The translations under genes were made by a program, and so were the position numbers. The notes beneath the pieces were generated by a model that searched no databases, had not been told where the DNA came from, and saw nothing but the letters and a program-made list of their open reading frames with translations. A stretch of 45,501 bases of DNA from Actinomadura nitritigenes (GTDB lineage: Bacteria; Actinomycetota; Actinomycetes; Streptosporangiales; Streptosporangiaceae), in contig NZ_JAGEOK010000054.1 of NCBI RefSeq assembly GCF_017573545.1, positions 1 to 45,501 on the forward strand. The letters are read 5' to 3'. This document shows positions 16,985 through 25,212 of this stretch, in pieces. The stretch's first letter is position 1; every line of letters begins with the position of its first letter.

Positions 16985-18991
16985 TCAGTCGCAGGTGATC
17001 TTCGCGTCGGCGAAGTCGGTGTGATCGAAATAGGCGTTGTCGCCGCCGTTGGTGGCGACCAGGCGGATGTACCTGGCCCCCTTGACGGACGCGGTGACCT
17101 TCCGAGGCGGGCTGTCGCCGGTGAGGACGCCGGTGCGGGCGGCCAACTCCCCGTCGGCCCACACCTGGAAGTCCGCCGAGCCGCGGAAGGCCCCGGGCGC
17201 GTCGACCTCGTCGTCGATCCCGGCATAGAACTCGACGGTCGTGCAGCGTCCGGCCGTGTAGTAGCCGATCTCGGCGGGGGCCTGCGCGCCGAGTCCCTTG
17301 GCGTACCGGACGCTACCGATGGTGAGCGGATGCCCGTCGCCGGCGGCGGCGTTGCCGCCGCTCATGTCCTTCTCGACCGGGCCGAGGTGGTTCACCGTCG
17401 TCGCCCACGGCACGTCACTGAGGTAGGTCGTACCGGAGCCGGGGGCGGTCGCCACATGGACGACTGCGCTCCCGTCGAGTCCGCCCCTCCAGCGGTCGGA
17501 GGTGACTTTCCCGGTCAAGGGATAGTCGCGCTGCGCGGCTCCAGCGGGCGGAGTGATCGTCCATCGGGTGGTGAACGCCGCCCCCGGCGCCAGCCTCTCG
17601 GAGGTGGACGGGGTCACCGCCTTCGCCTTCCAGCCCTCGGGCACGGTCAGCGAGACGGCGACGTTCCGTACCGGTGCGGTGCCCCCGGTGTTGGTCACCC
17701 GCGTCAGCAGCGAGTCGTCCTTGCCGGGCTCGACGGTGGTGGGCCGGGTCTCTCCGAGGACGGTGGCGGGGTCGATCTCGTAGGTCGGCAACGGCGCGGA
17801 CGGATCCCGCCGCGTGCTGACGCGGTACATGACGGTGCCGTGCGCGGGCACCGCCGCGGAGATGTCCCCCGTGGTGCTCCAGACGGTCCCGGTCCAGAGG
17901 TCTTCCACGCGGTAGCGAGACGCGGCGGGCAGTTTCAGTTCGCTCGCGGTGGTGGAGATCGTCTTCTCCCGGTCGCTCTCGTTGTAGAGGGCGACGGCCG
18001 TGTCGCCGCCCGCCAGCGGCCGGGACAGGACGTGGTACCAGCCGTCGGTGCGGGCGAAGGCTGCCGGCTGGCCGAGCGGGTCCTGGTCGACCGCCACCAC
18101 CCGAGGGTTGGCGACGATCGCGGCGGGTGCCTTGGCCGGAGCCGCCTGCAGGATCAGCGGGGCGGCGGCCATCGCCCACAGGCTGACCTGCGTGCGGTAC
18201 TCGGTGTCGGTCATGCCGCCGAGCCCCGCCTGCAAAAGGTCCGGGTCGGCGTAGCTGTGCGGGCCGGCGTACTGCAGGCGCAGCATCGCGGTCTCCCAGA
18301 TCCCGAGCATGCCGGCGTAGGAGTCTGAGATCGGCTTGGTGACGAGGTTCGTCCGCCAGGTGGTCGAGAGCTGCCCGCCCCAAAGCCACGGAACGCTGTT
18401 GCCGTCCTCGTTGTTCATGGCAAAGGCGATCCCGTCGCCGAGCGCCTCGCGCATGCGCAAGTAGAGCTTCTGGGCGATGGCCTGGGAGTTCTGTCCAGGG
18501 AACTCGGCGGTCGGGATCGAGCAGTAGTCGTACTTGACGTAGTCGACGCCCCATTGCCTGGCGAGCGCGCCGTCGTCGGCCTCATGTCCGTAGGAGCCGG
18601 GGCCGCCGCCGACGCACGTCTTGGTGCCCGCGGACAGGTTGAGACCGAACTTCAGGCCCGCGGCGTGGACGGCGTCGACCAGCGCCTTCATCCCGTCGGG
18701 GAAGCGGCCGGGGTCGGCGGCCAGCCGTCCGGAGGAGTCACGCTTCCCGGCTTCCCAGCAGTCATCGATGATCACGTAGCGGTAACCTGCGGCCTTGAGC
18801 GCCGCCAGGCCGGTGGCCGCCTGGCGCACCGAGGCGTCGGCGACCGAGCAGCCGAGGGCCCGGCTGCTCCAGCCCATCGGCGGAGTGTCGATGGCGGGCG
18901 GCGCCGCCGAGCGGGCCATCGCGCCGGACTGCGGCACGGTGGACATGGCGAGGAGCACCGCCGCTAGGGCGGCGGTCACGCGTCTGCGCAT
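16985..18991 (-). CDS. Secreted GH27 alpha-galactosidase with NPCBM domain
   Basis: A 668-residue exported enzyme. A signal peptide (MRRRVTAALAAVLLAMSTVP) precedes the GH27 barrel: PPMGWSSRALGCSVADASV, YVIIDDCWEAGKRD, then nucleophile Asp155 in VKYDYCS and the likely acid/base Asp223 in KPISDSYAG. A beta-sandwich (about 320-400) is followed by a NEW3-type domain (VSLTVPEGWKAKAV) and a C-terminal NPCBM carbohydrate-binding domain (VRYAKGLGAQAPAEI; AGIDDEVDAPGAFRGSADFQ). It removes terminal alpha-galactose or alpha-GalNAc outside the cell. The residues that choose between the two were not resolved. It lies between phoD-like and GH20 genes in the operon. Confidence 0.93.
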   Translation of the reverse strand: MRRRVTAALAAVLLAMSTVPQSGAMARSAAPPAIDTPPMGWSSRALGCSVADASVRQAATGLAALKAAGYRYVIIDDCWEAGKRDSSGRLAADPGRFPDGMKALVDAVHAAGLKFGLNLSAGTKTCVGGGPGSYGHEADDGALARQWGVDYVKYDYCSIPTAEFPGQNSQAIAQKLYLRMREALGDGIAFAMNNEDGNSVPWLWGGQLSTTWRTNLVTKPISDSYAGMLGIWETAMLRLQYAGPHSYADPDLLQAGLGGMTDTEYRTQVSLWAMAAAPLILQAAPAKAPAAIVANPRVVAVDQDPLGQPAAFARTDGWYHVLSRPLAGGDTAVALYNESDREKTISTTASELKLPAASRYRVEDLWTGTVWSTTGDISAAVPAHGTVMYRVSTRRDPSAPLPTYEIDPATVLGETRPTTVEPGKDDSLLTRVTNTGGTAPVRNVAVSLTVPEGWKAKAVTPSTSERLAPGAAFTTRWTITPPAGAAQRDYPLTGKVTSDRWRGGLDGSAVVHVATAPGSGTTYLSDVPWATTVNHLGPVEKDMSGGNAAAGDGHPLTIGSVRYAKGLGAQAPAEIGYYTAGRCTTVEFYAGIDDEVDAPGAFRGSADFQVWADGELAARTGVLTGDSPPRKVTASVKGARYIRLVATNGGDNAYFDHTDFADAKITCD

Positions 18992-19001
18992 GATCGTCCT
19001 G

Positions 19002-20549
19002 TCAGGCCGGGTGGAGGCTCGGGTCGCCCGGCTCGATGGCGAACGAGCCGGAGGTGTAGGCGAGCGCGTAAGGCTGGGTCACGACGGGAAGCGATCGGAA
19101 GTCGACCTTCATCTCCCGTCCGGAGATGACGCTGCGGACATAGCCTCGCCGCCCGTTGAAGAACTTGACGTGCGGGTTCTCGGCGAGCAGCTGCGCGGTG
19201 TTCGGGTATTCGTCCAGGCCGTTGCCCGCAGACGTGACCGACGTGCTCACGAGTTCGACCGCCACGGACTTGGACTCGGGGTCCTGGTAATCGCGCTTGA
19301 CCTCGCCCGCCCAGTGCGAATGCACGTCACCGGTGAGGACGACCCCGTTGCGCTTGTTGTCGTCGATCGCCGCGGCCACGCGGTTGCGGCTGGCGGTGTA
19401 GCCGTCCCAGCCCTCGTTGGAGTAGCCCTTCGCCTCGCCGTTCGTCCAGTCCATCTCCATGAAGAAGACCTGCTGGACCAGCAGGTCCCAGGTGGCGCCG
19501 GACTCTTTCAGCTGACCGGCGAGCCAGGCCTCCTGCTCCTGGCCGAGGATGGTGCGGTTCGGAGCGAGGCGTTCGGTGCAGTCGGGGCCGATCGTCCCGG
19601 ACTTGCCGTCGTTGCAGGCGTAGAGGTCGCGGTACTGGCGGGTGTCGAGCATGTGGAGGTTGGCGACCGATCCCCACCGCACCGTGCGGTACAGGTGGAG
19701 CGCCGCGCCGACGGGCTTCTGCGCGCGGCGCAGCGGCATGTTCTCGTAGAACGCCTGGAACGCGGCGGCCCGTCTGGGCAGGAACGGCGGGTCGGGCTGT
19801 TCGGGCACGTCGCCCGCCCAGGCGTTCTCTACGTCGTGGTCGTCGAAGACGGTGACCCACGGCGCGATCGCGTGCGCGAGCTGCAGCTCCGGATCGGTCT
19901 TGTGCTGGGTGTGCCGCAGCCGGTACCCGGCGAGGTCGAAGCATTCGCCGCCCGCCTGATCGCGCACCGGGTACTTGTAGTCGCCGTACTCGTAGATGTA
20001 GTCGCCCAGGAAGGCGATGAGATCCGGATGGTCCTCCGCCATCCTCCGGTAGGCCGTGAACCAGCCGACCTGGTAGTCGGCGCACGAGGTGAAGGAGAGG
20101 CTGAGGGCGCGGCCGCTCGTGCCGGGCGCCGGCGCGGTGAGCGTCCGGCCCACCGGTGACACCTGCCCCGCGGCCTTGAAGCGATAGAAGTACTCGGCGC
20201 CGGGCCGCAGGCCGTCGAGTTCGACGTGCACGCTGTGCGCGGACTCTGAGCGCGCGACCTGCGTGCCCCGCCGGACGACCTTGCGGAACCGCTCGTCCTC
20301 GGCGACCTGCCAGTCGACGGGGACGGGACGGTGCGGCATGCCGCCGAGACCGTCGGGGGCCAGCGGATCGGCGGCGAGACGGGTCCACAGGACGACGCCG
20401 TCGGGGGACGGTTCTCCGGAGGCGACGCCGAGCCGGAACACATCGCCTAGAGGGGTGCGGCGGGCCGCCGCGCGCACGGGTGGGACACCCATTGCGGCGG
20501 CGATGCCCAGGCTTGCACCCCCGGCGAGAAGGGAACGCCGGGTGATCAT
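19002..20549 (-). CDS. phoD: PhoD-family alkaline phosphatase/phosphodiesterase, Tat-exported
   Basis: A 515-residue metallophosphoesterase. The N-terminus MITRRSLLAGGASLGIAAA is a twin-arginine signal. Next come an Fn3-like N-domain with FRLGVASGEPSPDGVVLWTR, typical of PhoD, and the metal core: SFTSCADYQVGW (the Cys binds Fe3+ in characterised PhoD), IAFLGDYIYEYGDY, VFDDHDVENAW and VVLTGDVHSHWAG. Known PhoD enzymes cleave phosphodiesters including wall teichoic acid as well as monoesters. It is embedded between the sugar-binding lipoprotein gene (13 bp upstream) and the GH27 gene (11 bp downstream), an unusual partner for glycosidases. It may be controlled by the sugar regulator rather than by phosphate; I saw no obvious PHO-box-like repeat. 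Confidence 0.92.
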   Translation of the reverse strand: MITRRSLLAGGASLGIAAAMGVPPVRAAARRTPLGDVFRLGVASGEPSPDGVVLWTRLAADPLAPDGLGGMPHRPVPVDWQVAEDERFRKVVRRGTQVARSESAHSVHVELDGLRPGAEYFYRFKAAGQVSPVGRTLTAPAPGTSGRALSLSFTSCADYQVGWFTAYRRMAEDHPDLIAFLGDYIYEYGDYKYPVRDQAGGECFDLAGYRLRHTQHKTDPELQLAHAIAPWVTVFDDHDVENAWAGDVPEQPDPPFLPRRAAAFQAFYENMPLRRAQKPVGAALHLYRTVRWGSVANLHMLDTRQYRDLYACNDGKSGTIGPDCTERLAPNRTILGQEQEAWLAGQLKESGATWDLLVQQVFFMEMDWTNGEAKGYSNEGWDGYTASRNRVAAAIDDNKRNGVVLTGDVHSHWAGEVKRDYQDPESKSVAVELVSTSVTSAGNGLDEYPNTAQLLAENPHVKFFNGRRGYVRSVISGREMKVDFRSLPVVTQPYALAYTSGSFAIEPGDPSLHPA

Positions 20550-20561
20550 GAGGCTCCTCGA

Positions 20562-21872
20562 CTACTTGACCAGCGCGTCGCCGTCGCGGACGGCCTGGTC
20601 GGCGGCCTCCTGCGGGGTGAGCTTGCCGAGATACATGTCGTTGAAGGTCTGGTTGAGCTTGTTCTCGAACGCGGTGAAGCCGGTCGTGACGGGCAGGTTG
20701 AACGTGGCGCCCCGGGACTCCTCGAGGAAGGGCGAGACGTCCAGGCCCTTCTGCTTCCAGTAGTCGACGTAGCCCTGGGAGAGGCCGTTCAGCGCGGGGA
20801 AGACGTAGCCGCCGTCCGCCATGATCTTCTGGGCCTCGGGACCGGAGAGGAAGCGGGCCAGCTTCATCGCCGCCTCCTTGTGCGGGCTCCTGGCGTAGAC
20901 GGCCTCAGAGAGCCCGTTGATGTTCACCACGCGTCCGACCGGACCCGCGGGCATCGGCGCGATGCCGATCTTGAAGTTCGCGCCGGGGGCCACGAAGGGC
21001 AGCAGCGCGTTGTTGGCGGGGAACATCGCCACCCGGCCCTGCTTGAACATCTCGTTGATCTTGTCGCTGGGCGGGTTGGTCTGCGCGGCGGGCGGCGCCA
21101 CGTGGTACTTGTTCACCAGGTCGACGCCGAACTGCAGGGCCTGCACCGAGGCCGCGTCGTTGAAGGCGTACTTGCCGAACGGCTTGTCGACCAGCTTGCC
21201 GCCGTTGGAGCTCACCCAGTTCATCCACTGGGTCTGGTAGTGGTTCCAGGACGCGAAGCCGTACTGCTTCACCTTTCCGGCGTCGAATCCCGGCTGGTCG
21301 GGGTGCTTGCCGTTGTCGTCGACCGTCAGCTTGCGCGCGGTCTCCAGCAGGGTCCCCGAGCCGTCGGGCGTCCAGGTGAGCTTGTCCGGCATCGTCACGC
21401 CGGCCTTCTTGAACAGGTCCTCGTTGTAGAGGAGGCCGACGATGCCGAAGTCCTTCGGCACGCCGTACAGCTTGCCTTTGTAGGTGTAGGACTGCACGAC
21501 GTTGGCGTTGTACCTGCCGGTGTCGAGCTTGAGAGTGCTCAGATCGGCCAGGACCCCCTTGGTGACGAACCCGGGGAACTGCGAGGTCTGCATCCAGAAG
21601 ACGTCGGGCGCCGTGCCGGCGACCGCGTCGGCCGTCATCTTCGTCCAATACTGGTCGTAGGGAAGCTGTTCGATCTTCACGTGGACGCCGGGGTCGGCCT
21701 TCTCGAAGGCGGCCATCACCTTCTGGTAGCCGGCCTTCTGCTGGTCGTCCCAGAGGCGGTAGGTGAGCGTGACGGAGCCTCCGGAGTCGCCGGAGCCGCC
21801 GCAGGCCGTCGCGGTGGGCAGGAGTGCGGCGCCGAGCACGGCCGCGATCGTACGGATTCGGGGGGATGTCAT
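20562..21872 (-). CDS. ABC transporter sugar-binding lipoprotein (family 1 extracellular)
   Basis: A 436-residue solute-binding protein. The signal sequence ends in a lipobox-like TATAC with Cys24 followed by GGSGDSGGS, so it should be tethered to the membrane. The body has the family-1 pattern: VTLTYRLWDDQQKAGYQKVM, AGTAPDVFWMQTSQFPGFV, YGVPKDFGIVGLLYNEDLFK and GRVAMFPANNALLPF. It delivers an oligosaccharide to the two permeases encoded just upstream. The ATPase is not in the window and is probably a shared MsiK-type protein, as usual in actinobacteria. Ligand unknown; the neighbours suggest a galactose- and N-acetylhexosamine-containing sugar. Confidence 0.93.
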   Translation of the reverse strand: MTSPRIRTIAAVLGAALLPTATACGGSGDSGGSVTLTYRLWDDQQKAGYQKVMAAFEKADPGVHVKIEQLPYDQYWTKMTADAVAGTAPDVFWMQTSQFPGFVTKGVLADLSTLKLDTGRYNANVVQSYTYKGKLYGVPKDFGIVGLLYNEDLFKKAGVTMPDKLTWTPDGSGTLLETARKLTVDDNGKHPDQPGFDAGKVKQYGFASWNHYQTQWMNWVSSNGGKLVDKPFGKYAFNDAASVQALQFGVDLVNKYHVAPPAAQTNPPSDKINEMFKQGRVAMFPANNALLPFVAPGANFKIGIAPMPAGPVGRVVNINGLSEAVYARSPHKEAAMKLARFLSGPEAQKIMADGGYVFPALNGLSQGYVDYWKQKGLDVSPFLEESRGATFNLPVTTGFTAFENKLNQTFNDMYLGKLTPQEAADQAVRDGDALVK

Positions 21873-21887
21873 TGCGGCTGACCTCTT

Positions 21888-22697
21888 CTACTTGAGGCCG
21901 GTGAGGACCACCGAGCGGACGATGTATCTCTGGAAGGCGACGAACACCGCGACCATGGGCACCAGGGCGATCAGGGCGGCGGCGGTCATCTGGTTGGGGT
22001 CGACGCCGATGGAGCCCTTCAGCCCGGCGATCCCCACCGTGACGACCCTGGTGTCCTCACCGCTGGTGATGATCAGCGGCCACATGAAGTTGTTCCAGGA
22101 CGAGATGACGGTGATGATCGCGAGCGTGCCGAGGGCGGGCCGCGACAGCGGCAGGACGATGCGCAGCAGGATGGTGAGCGGCCCGGCGCCGTCGATGCGC
22201 GCCGCGTCCTCCAGCCCGGCGGGCAGGGCGCGGAAGAACTGCCGCATCAGGAAGATCCCGTACGGCGTGCCGAGCAGGTACGGCGCGAGCAGCCCCCACC
22301 AGGTGTTGACCAGGTGCAGCTCGCGCATGATCAGGAAGAGCGGGATCATGGTGACCGCGCTGGGCACCATCATCGTGGCCACGTACAGCCAGAAAAGCAC
22401 GTCGCGGCCGCGGAACCGCAGCCGCGCGAACGCGTAGGCGGCGAAGGTGGTGAACACCAGCTGCCCGGCGGTCAGCGCGGCCGTCATCAGCACCGTGTTG
22501 CCGAGGTAGCCGGCGAAGCCCGAGTGCAGCACCCGGTCGAGGTTGGCGAAGGTGGGCGGCAGCCCGGGCTCCCACGGCTCGGTGCTGCTGAGCTGCCGCG
22601 GCGTCTTCAGCGCGGTCAGCGCGACCAGGAGGTAGGGGAAGACGGAGACGAAGGCGCCGGCGACCAGCGTGGCGTAGAGCGCGGTGCGCTTGACCAT
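21888..22697 (-). CDS. ABC sugar permease, MalG type
   Basis: A 269-residue integral membrane protein with six predicted helices and the cytoplasmic EAA loop EDAARIDGAGPLTILLRIVL that contacts the ATPase. The N-terminal helix (FVSVFPYLLVALTALKTPRQ) and C-terminal FVAFQRYIVRSVVLTGLK are typical of the MalG/LacG subfamily. It sits 9 bp downstream of its MalF-type partner and 15 bp upstream of the binding protein gene. Confidence 0.95.
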   Translation of the reverse strand: MVKRTALYATLVAGAFVSVFPYLLVALTALKTPRQLSSTEPWEPGLPPTFANLDRVLHSGFAGYLGNTVLMTAALTAGQLVFTTFAAYAFARLRFRGRDVLFWLYVATMMVPSAVTMIPLFLIMRELHLVNTWWGLLAPYLLGTPYGIFLMRQFFRALPAGLEDAARIDGAGPLTILLRIVLPLSRPALGTLAIITVISSWNNFMWPLIITSGEDTRVVTVGIAGLKGSIGVDPNQMTAAALIALVPMVAVFVAFQRYIVRSVVLTGLK

Positions 22698-22706
22698 GGT
22701 CCCTCC

Positions 22707-23741
22707 TCAGCTCAGGTCGTAGGTGGTGCGCTTGGCGAAGAACCGGACCTGGGCGAGCGTCACCGCGAGGATGAGCAGGAACAGCAGCGCGGCCAGCGTC
22801 GAGGCGTAGCCGAAGTCGAACTGCCGGAAGGCCGTCTCGTAGATCCTGAAGTTGAGCACCTCCGTACTGCCGCTCGGCCCGCCGTCGGTCATCGCGTAGA
22901 CGGTGTCGAAGATCTGGAACGCTCCGACCAGGTTCGTCACGGTGACGAAGAACGTCGTCGGGTTCAGCAGCGGCAGGGTGATCTGGAAGAACCGCTGGAC
23001 CGGGCTCGCACCGTCGGTGGCCGCCGCGTCGTACAGCTCCTGCGGGATGCCCTGCAGCCCGGCCAGGAAGAACAGCATGGTGTAGCCGCTGTACTGCCAG
23101 ACGTTGACCAGCGCGACGGACGGCAGCGCCCACGAGGGGTCGGTCAGCCAGTCCGGCCCGCTCACCCCGGCGACACCGAGCAGCTTGTTCAGCGCGCCGT
23201 CCCGCGGATCGAAGATCCAGGTCCACACCAGGCCCATCACGATCGGTGTGGCCATCCACGGCACGACGAACAGCGCGCGGTAGAACGCCACGCCCTTGAC
23301 CCGCTGGTTGAGCAGCAGCGCCAGCAGCAGGCCGAGAACGGTCTGCGCCGGGATGCTCAGCAGCACGAACAGGACGGTCACCCACACCGAGTGCCACGTC
23401 CCGCCGTCCCCGGCGAGCCGCCGGTAGTTCGCCAGGCCGGCGAAGGACGGGCTGGACAGCAGCTCCCAGTGGAACAGGCTCAGCCCGAGCACGATGAGCA
23501 GGGGCAGCAGCAGGAAGGCGAACACTCCGAACAGGCTCGGAGCGACGAACAGGTAGGCGTACCAGTTCCTGTGCCGCAGGCGACGGCGCGGACCGGTCCC
23601 TCGTCCGAGCACTGGACGGCCGCGGGCCGGCTCTGCGGCCGACCCGGGGACCAGGGCGGACTCGGAGACGGCGGCCCGGTCGGACTCGGTGCCGCTTGCC
23701 GCATCGGCCCGTCCCGGCAGGTGACCCGCGCTGCTCGTCAC
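22707..23741 (-). CDS. ABC sugar permease, MalF type
   Basis: A 344-residue permease with six helices (NWYAYLFVAPSLFGVFAFLL; ending AQVRFFAKRTTYDLS) and the EAA loop ELYDAAATDGASPVQRFFQ. The open frame extends upstream into the alpha-galactosidase gene, but the best start is GTG 23741, whose GTGA overlaps the upstream stop by 4 bp. This gives a proline/serine/alanine-rich cytoplasmic lead of about 55 residues before the first helix. It pairs with the MalG-type subunit. Confidence 0.92.
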   Translation of the reverse strand: MTSSAGHLPGRADAASGTESDRAAVSESALVPGSAAEPARGRPVLGRGTGPRRRLRHRNWYAYLFVAPSLFGVFAFLLLPLLIVLGLSLFHWELLSSPSFAGLANYRRLAGDGGTWHSVWVTVLFVLLSIPAQTVLGLLLALLLNQRVKGVAFYRALFVVPWMATPIVMGLVWTWIFDPRDGALNKLLGVAGVSGPDWLTDPSWALPSVALVNVWQYSGYTMLFFLAGLQGIPQELYDAAATDGASPVQRFFQITLPLLNPTTFFVTVTNLVGAFQIFDTVYAMTDGGPSGSTEVLNFRIYETAFRQFDFGYASTLAALLFLLILAVTLAQVRFFAKRTTYDLS

Positions 23742-25051
23742 GACGGCTCCGTCCGTGTCGGGACCATGAGCCGTCGGGTCGTCTCCAGGCCCCACGCATC
23801 CAGCGCGACGATCGGATCGCCGGATCCGCGCAGCCCGCCCCCTGCCTCGATGTGCTCGGCCCACTGCTCGCGCGCCTCGACCTCCGGGCGGGCCATGATG
23901 CAGTCGGGGTCGTTAACCCACCAGCGGGCGTGCAGGAACTCGCGTGCGGCTCCGGTGAGCCGGGCACCGAGCTGCGACGGCTGGCTGAGGTCGCCCGCCT
24001 TCGGCAGCACCCGGGGCGCGGTGTCGGGGCTGACGCGCATGATGTCGGCCAGGCCGATGCTCGGCAGCATGGGCGCACCGCAGGCGTGCAGCCCGGCGTC
24101 CGGGCCGATGGCGGTGCGGATCAGTTCGAGGCCCCGCCGGTAGGCGGCGATCGAGCCGATGTCCTCGTGCCGGCGCCCGGGCAGCGCCCCTGCGTAGAGG
24201 TAGTCGAGCTTGAAGTGACTCACACCCAGCGCCCGGAACTGCGTGAAGACTCCGGCCAGGTGAGCTGCGGCGTCGGGATGGGTGACGTCCAGGACCGCGA
24301 GGTCCTGATCCCACATCACGCCCGCGTGCGCGTCACCGACGAGCCAGTCGGGATGGTCCCGGAAGGTTCGGCTGCGCCGACCGACGAGGAATGGCGCCAC
24401 CCAGATGCCCGCGCGCCGGCCCGACTCCAGGATGGCGCCGACCGACCGTTCCAGCGAACCGAAGCCGGGGCGGAGATCCAGCCAGTCGCCGATCTCGGCC
24501 TCGTAACCGTCGTCGATGAGGAACATGTCGGCCTCGATGCCGTGCCGCCCGGCGAGGGCCAGGTTGTCGAGAATGTCGGCATCGGTGACCTTGTCCCAGT
24601 AGCCGTACCAGGAGCACCACATCGGTGGCACGGCCGGGAAGTGGTCCGTGACATGACCCTCGGCGATGCTCTCCGCCCACCACCGCAACGCGGTGTCGAG
24701 ACCGCCGTCGACCACATGGCGCGTGACGGGGCCGTCGGACGACACGACCAGCCGGTCGCCGGCCTCGCGGGCCCTGACGGAGGGCACCTCCCCCGGGCCG
24801 GGCCCCGCGAAGACCGAGACCGGGGCACCGTCACCGGGATCGACCGCCAGCAGCCCCTCGCCCTGGAACGCCCCGGCCGGAACGGGCGTCTCCGGGCGAT
24901 AGCAGATGGTCTGCACGTTGTCGTCCGCGGGACGCGGCGGCGTCTCGCCGAGCCGGTAAGCGCCGGTCGGGCTCCACGACTGCCAGCCGAACTCGAAAAC
25001 CCGCGTCCGGGGCGAGAGACGGGTGATCTCTCCGACATCGGTGAACGGCAT
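23738..25051 (-). CDS. GH36-type alpha-galactosidase (short form)
   Basis: A 437-residue retaining alpha-galactosidase of the melibiase clan. The N-terminal beta part is short (FEFGWQSWSPTGAYRLG), then the barrel has MWCSWYGYWDKVTDADIL, MFLIDDGYEAEIGDW, nucleophile Asp283 in HFKLDYLYAG and probable acid/base Asp343 in MRVSPDTAPR. It is shorter than the roughly 700-residue classical GH36 enzymes, matching a compact actinobacterial group. There is no signal peptide, so it acts in the cytoplasm on imported galactosides. First gene of the nine-gene operon and divergent from the ROK regulator. Minus-strand TATAAC at about 25075-25080 is a possible -10. Confidence 0.9.
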   Translation of the reverse strand: MPFTDVGEITRLSPRTRVFEFGWQSWSPTGAYRLGETPPRPADDNVQTICYRPETPVPAGAFQGEGLLAVDPGDGAPVSVFAGPGPGEVPSVRAREAGDRLVVSSDGPVTRHVVDGGLDTALRWWAESIAEGHVTDHFPAVPPMWCSWYGYWDKVTDADILDNLALAGRHGIEADMFLIDDGYEAEIGDWLDLRPGFGSLERSVGAILESGRRAGIWVAPFLVGRRSRTFRDHPDWLVGDAHAGVMWDQDLAVLDVTHPDAAAHLAGVFTQFRALGVSHFKLDYLYAGALPGRRHEDIGSIAAYRRGLELIRTAIGPDAGLHACGAPMLPSIGLADIMRVSPDTAPRVLPKAGDLSQPSQLGARLTGAAREFLHARWWVNDPDCIMARPEVEAREQWAEHIEAGGGLRGSGDPIVALDAWGLETTRRLMVPTRTEPS

Positions 25052-25130
25052 CGGATGCTCTCACTTCCAGGAGAGTTATAGAGGAGACCATCATTAGTAC
25101 ACTGACCGGAGGTGGATGGCAACGGGTACT

Positions 25131-25159
25131 TTGCGCACGGCTTGCGCCCGACCTAGGCT
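25131..25159 (+). promoter_or_regulatory. Promoter candidate of the ROK regulator gene
   Basis: TTGCGC at 25131-25136 and TAGGCT at 25154-25159 are separated by exactly 17 bp, a vegetative-type actinobacterial promoter. The transcript would start about 45 nt before the ATG at 25213. It lies in the 161-bp region shared with the divergent glycan operon. Confidence 0.5.
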
Positions 25160-25212
25160 GACCCCGTGGGTCGTTGCCGAGTTCACTCCTGGATTTCGAA
25201 GGGAACCTTCTG

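Noticed and set aside
22057..24078. 673-codon minus-strand ORF across both permease genes
   Set aside because: It is an Arg/Ala-rich alternate frame of the two permeases and the GH36 gene, whose real frames have membrane segments and motifs.
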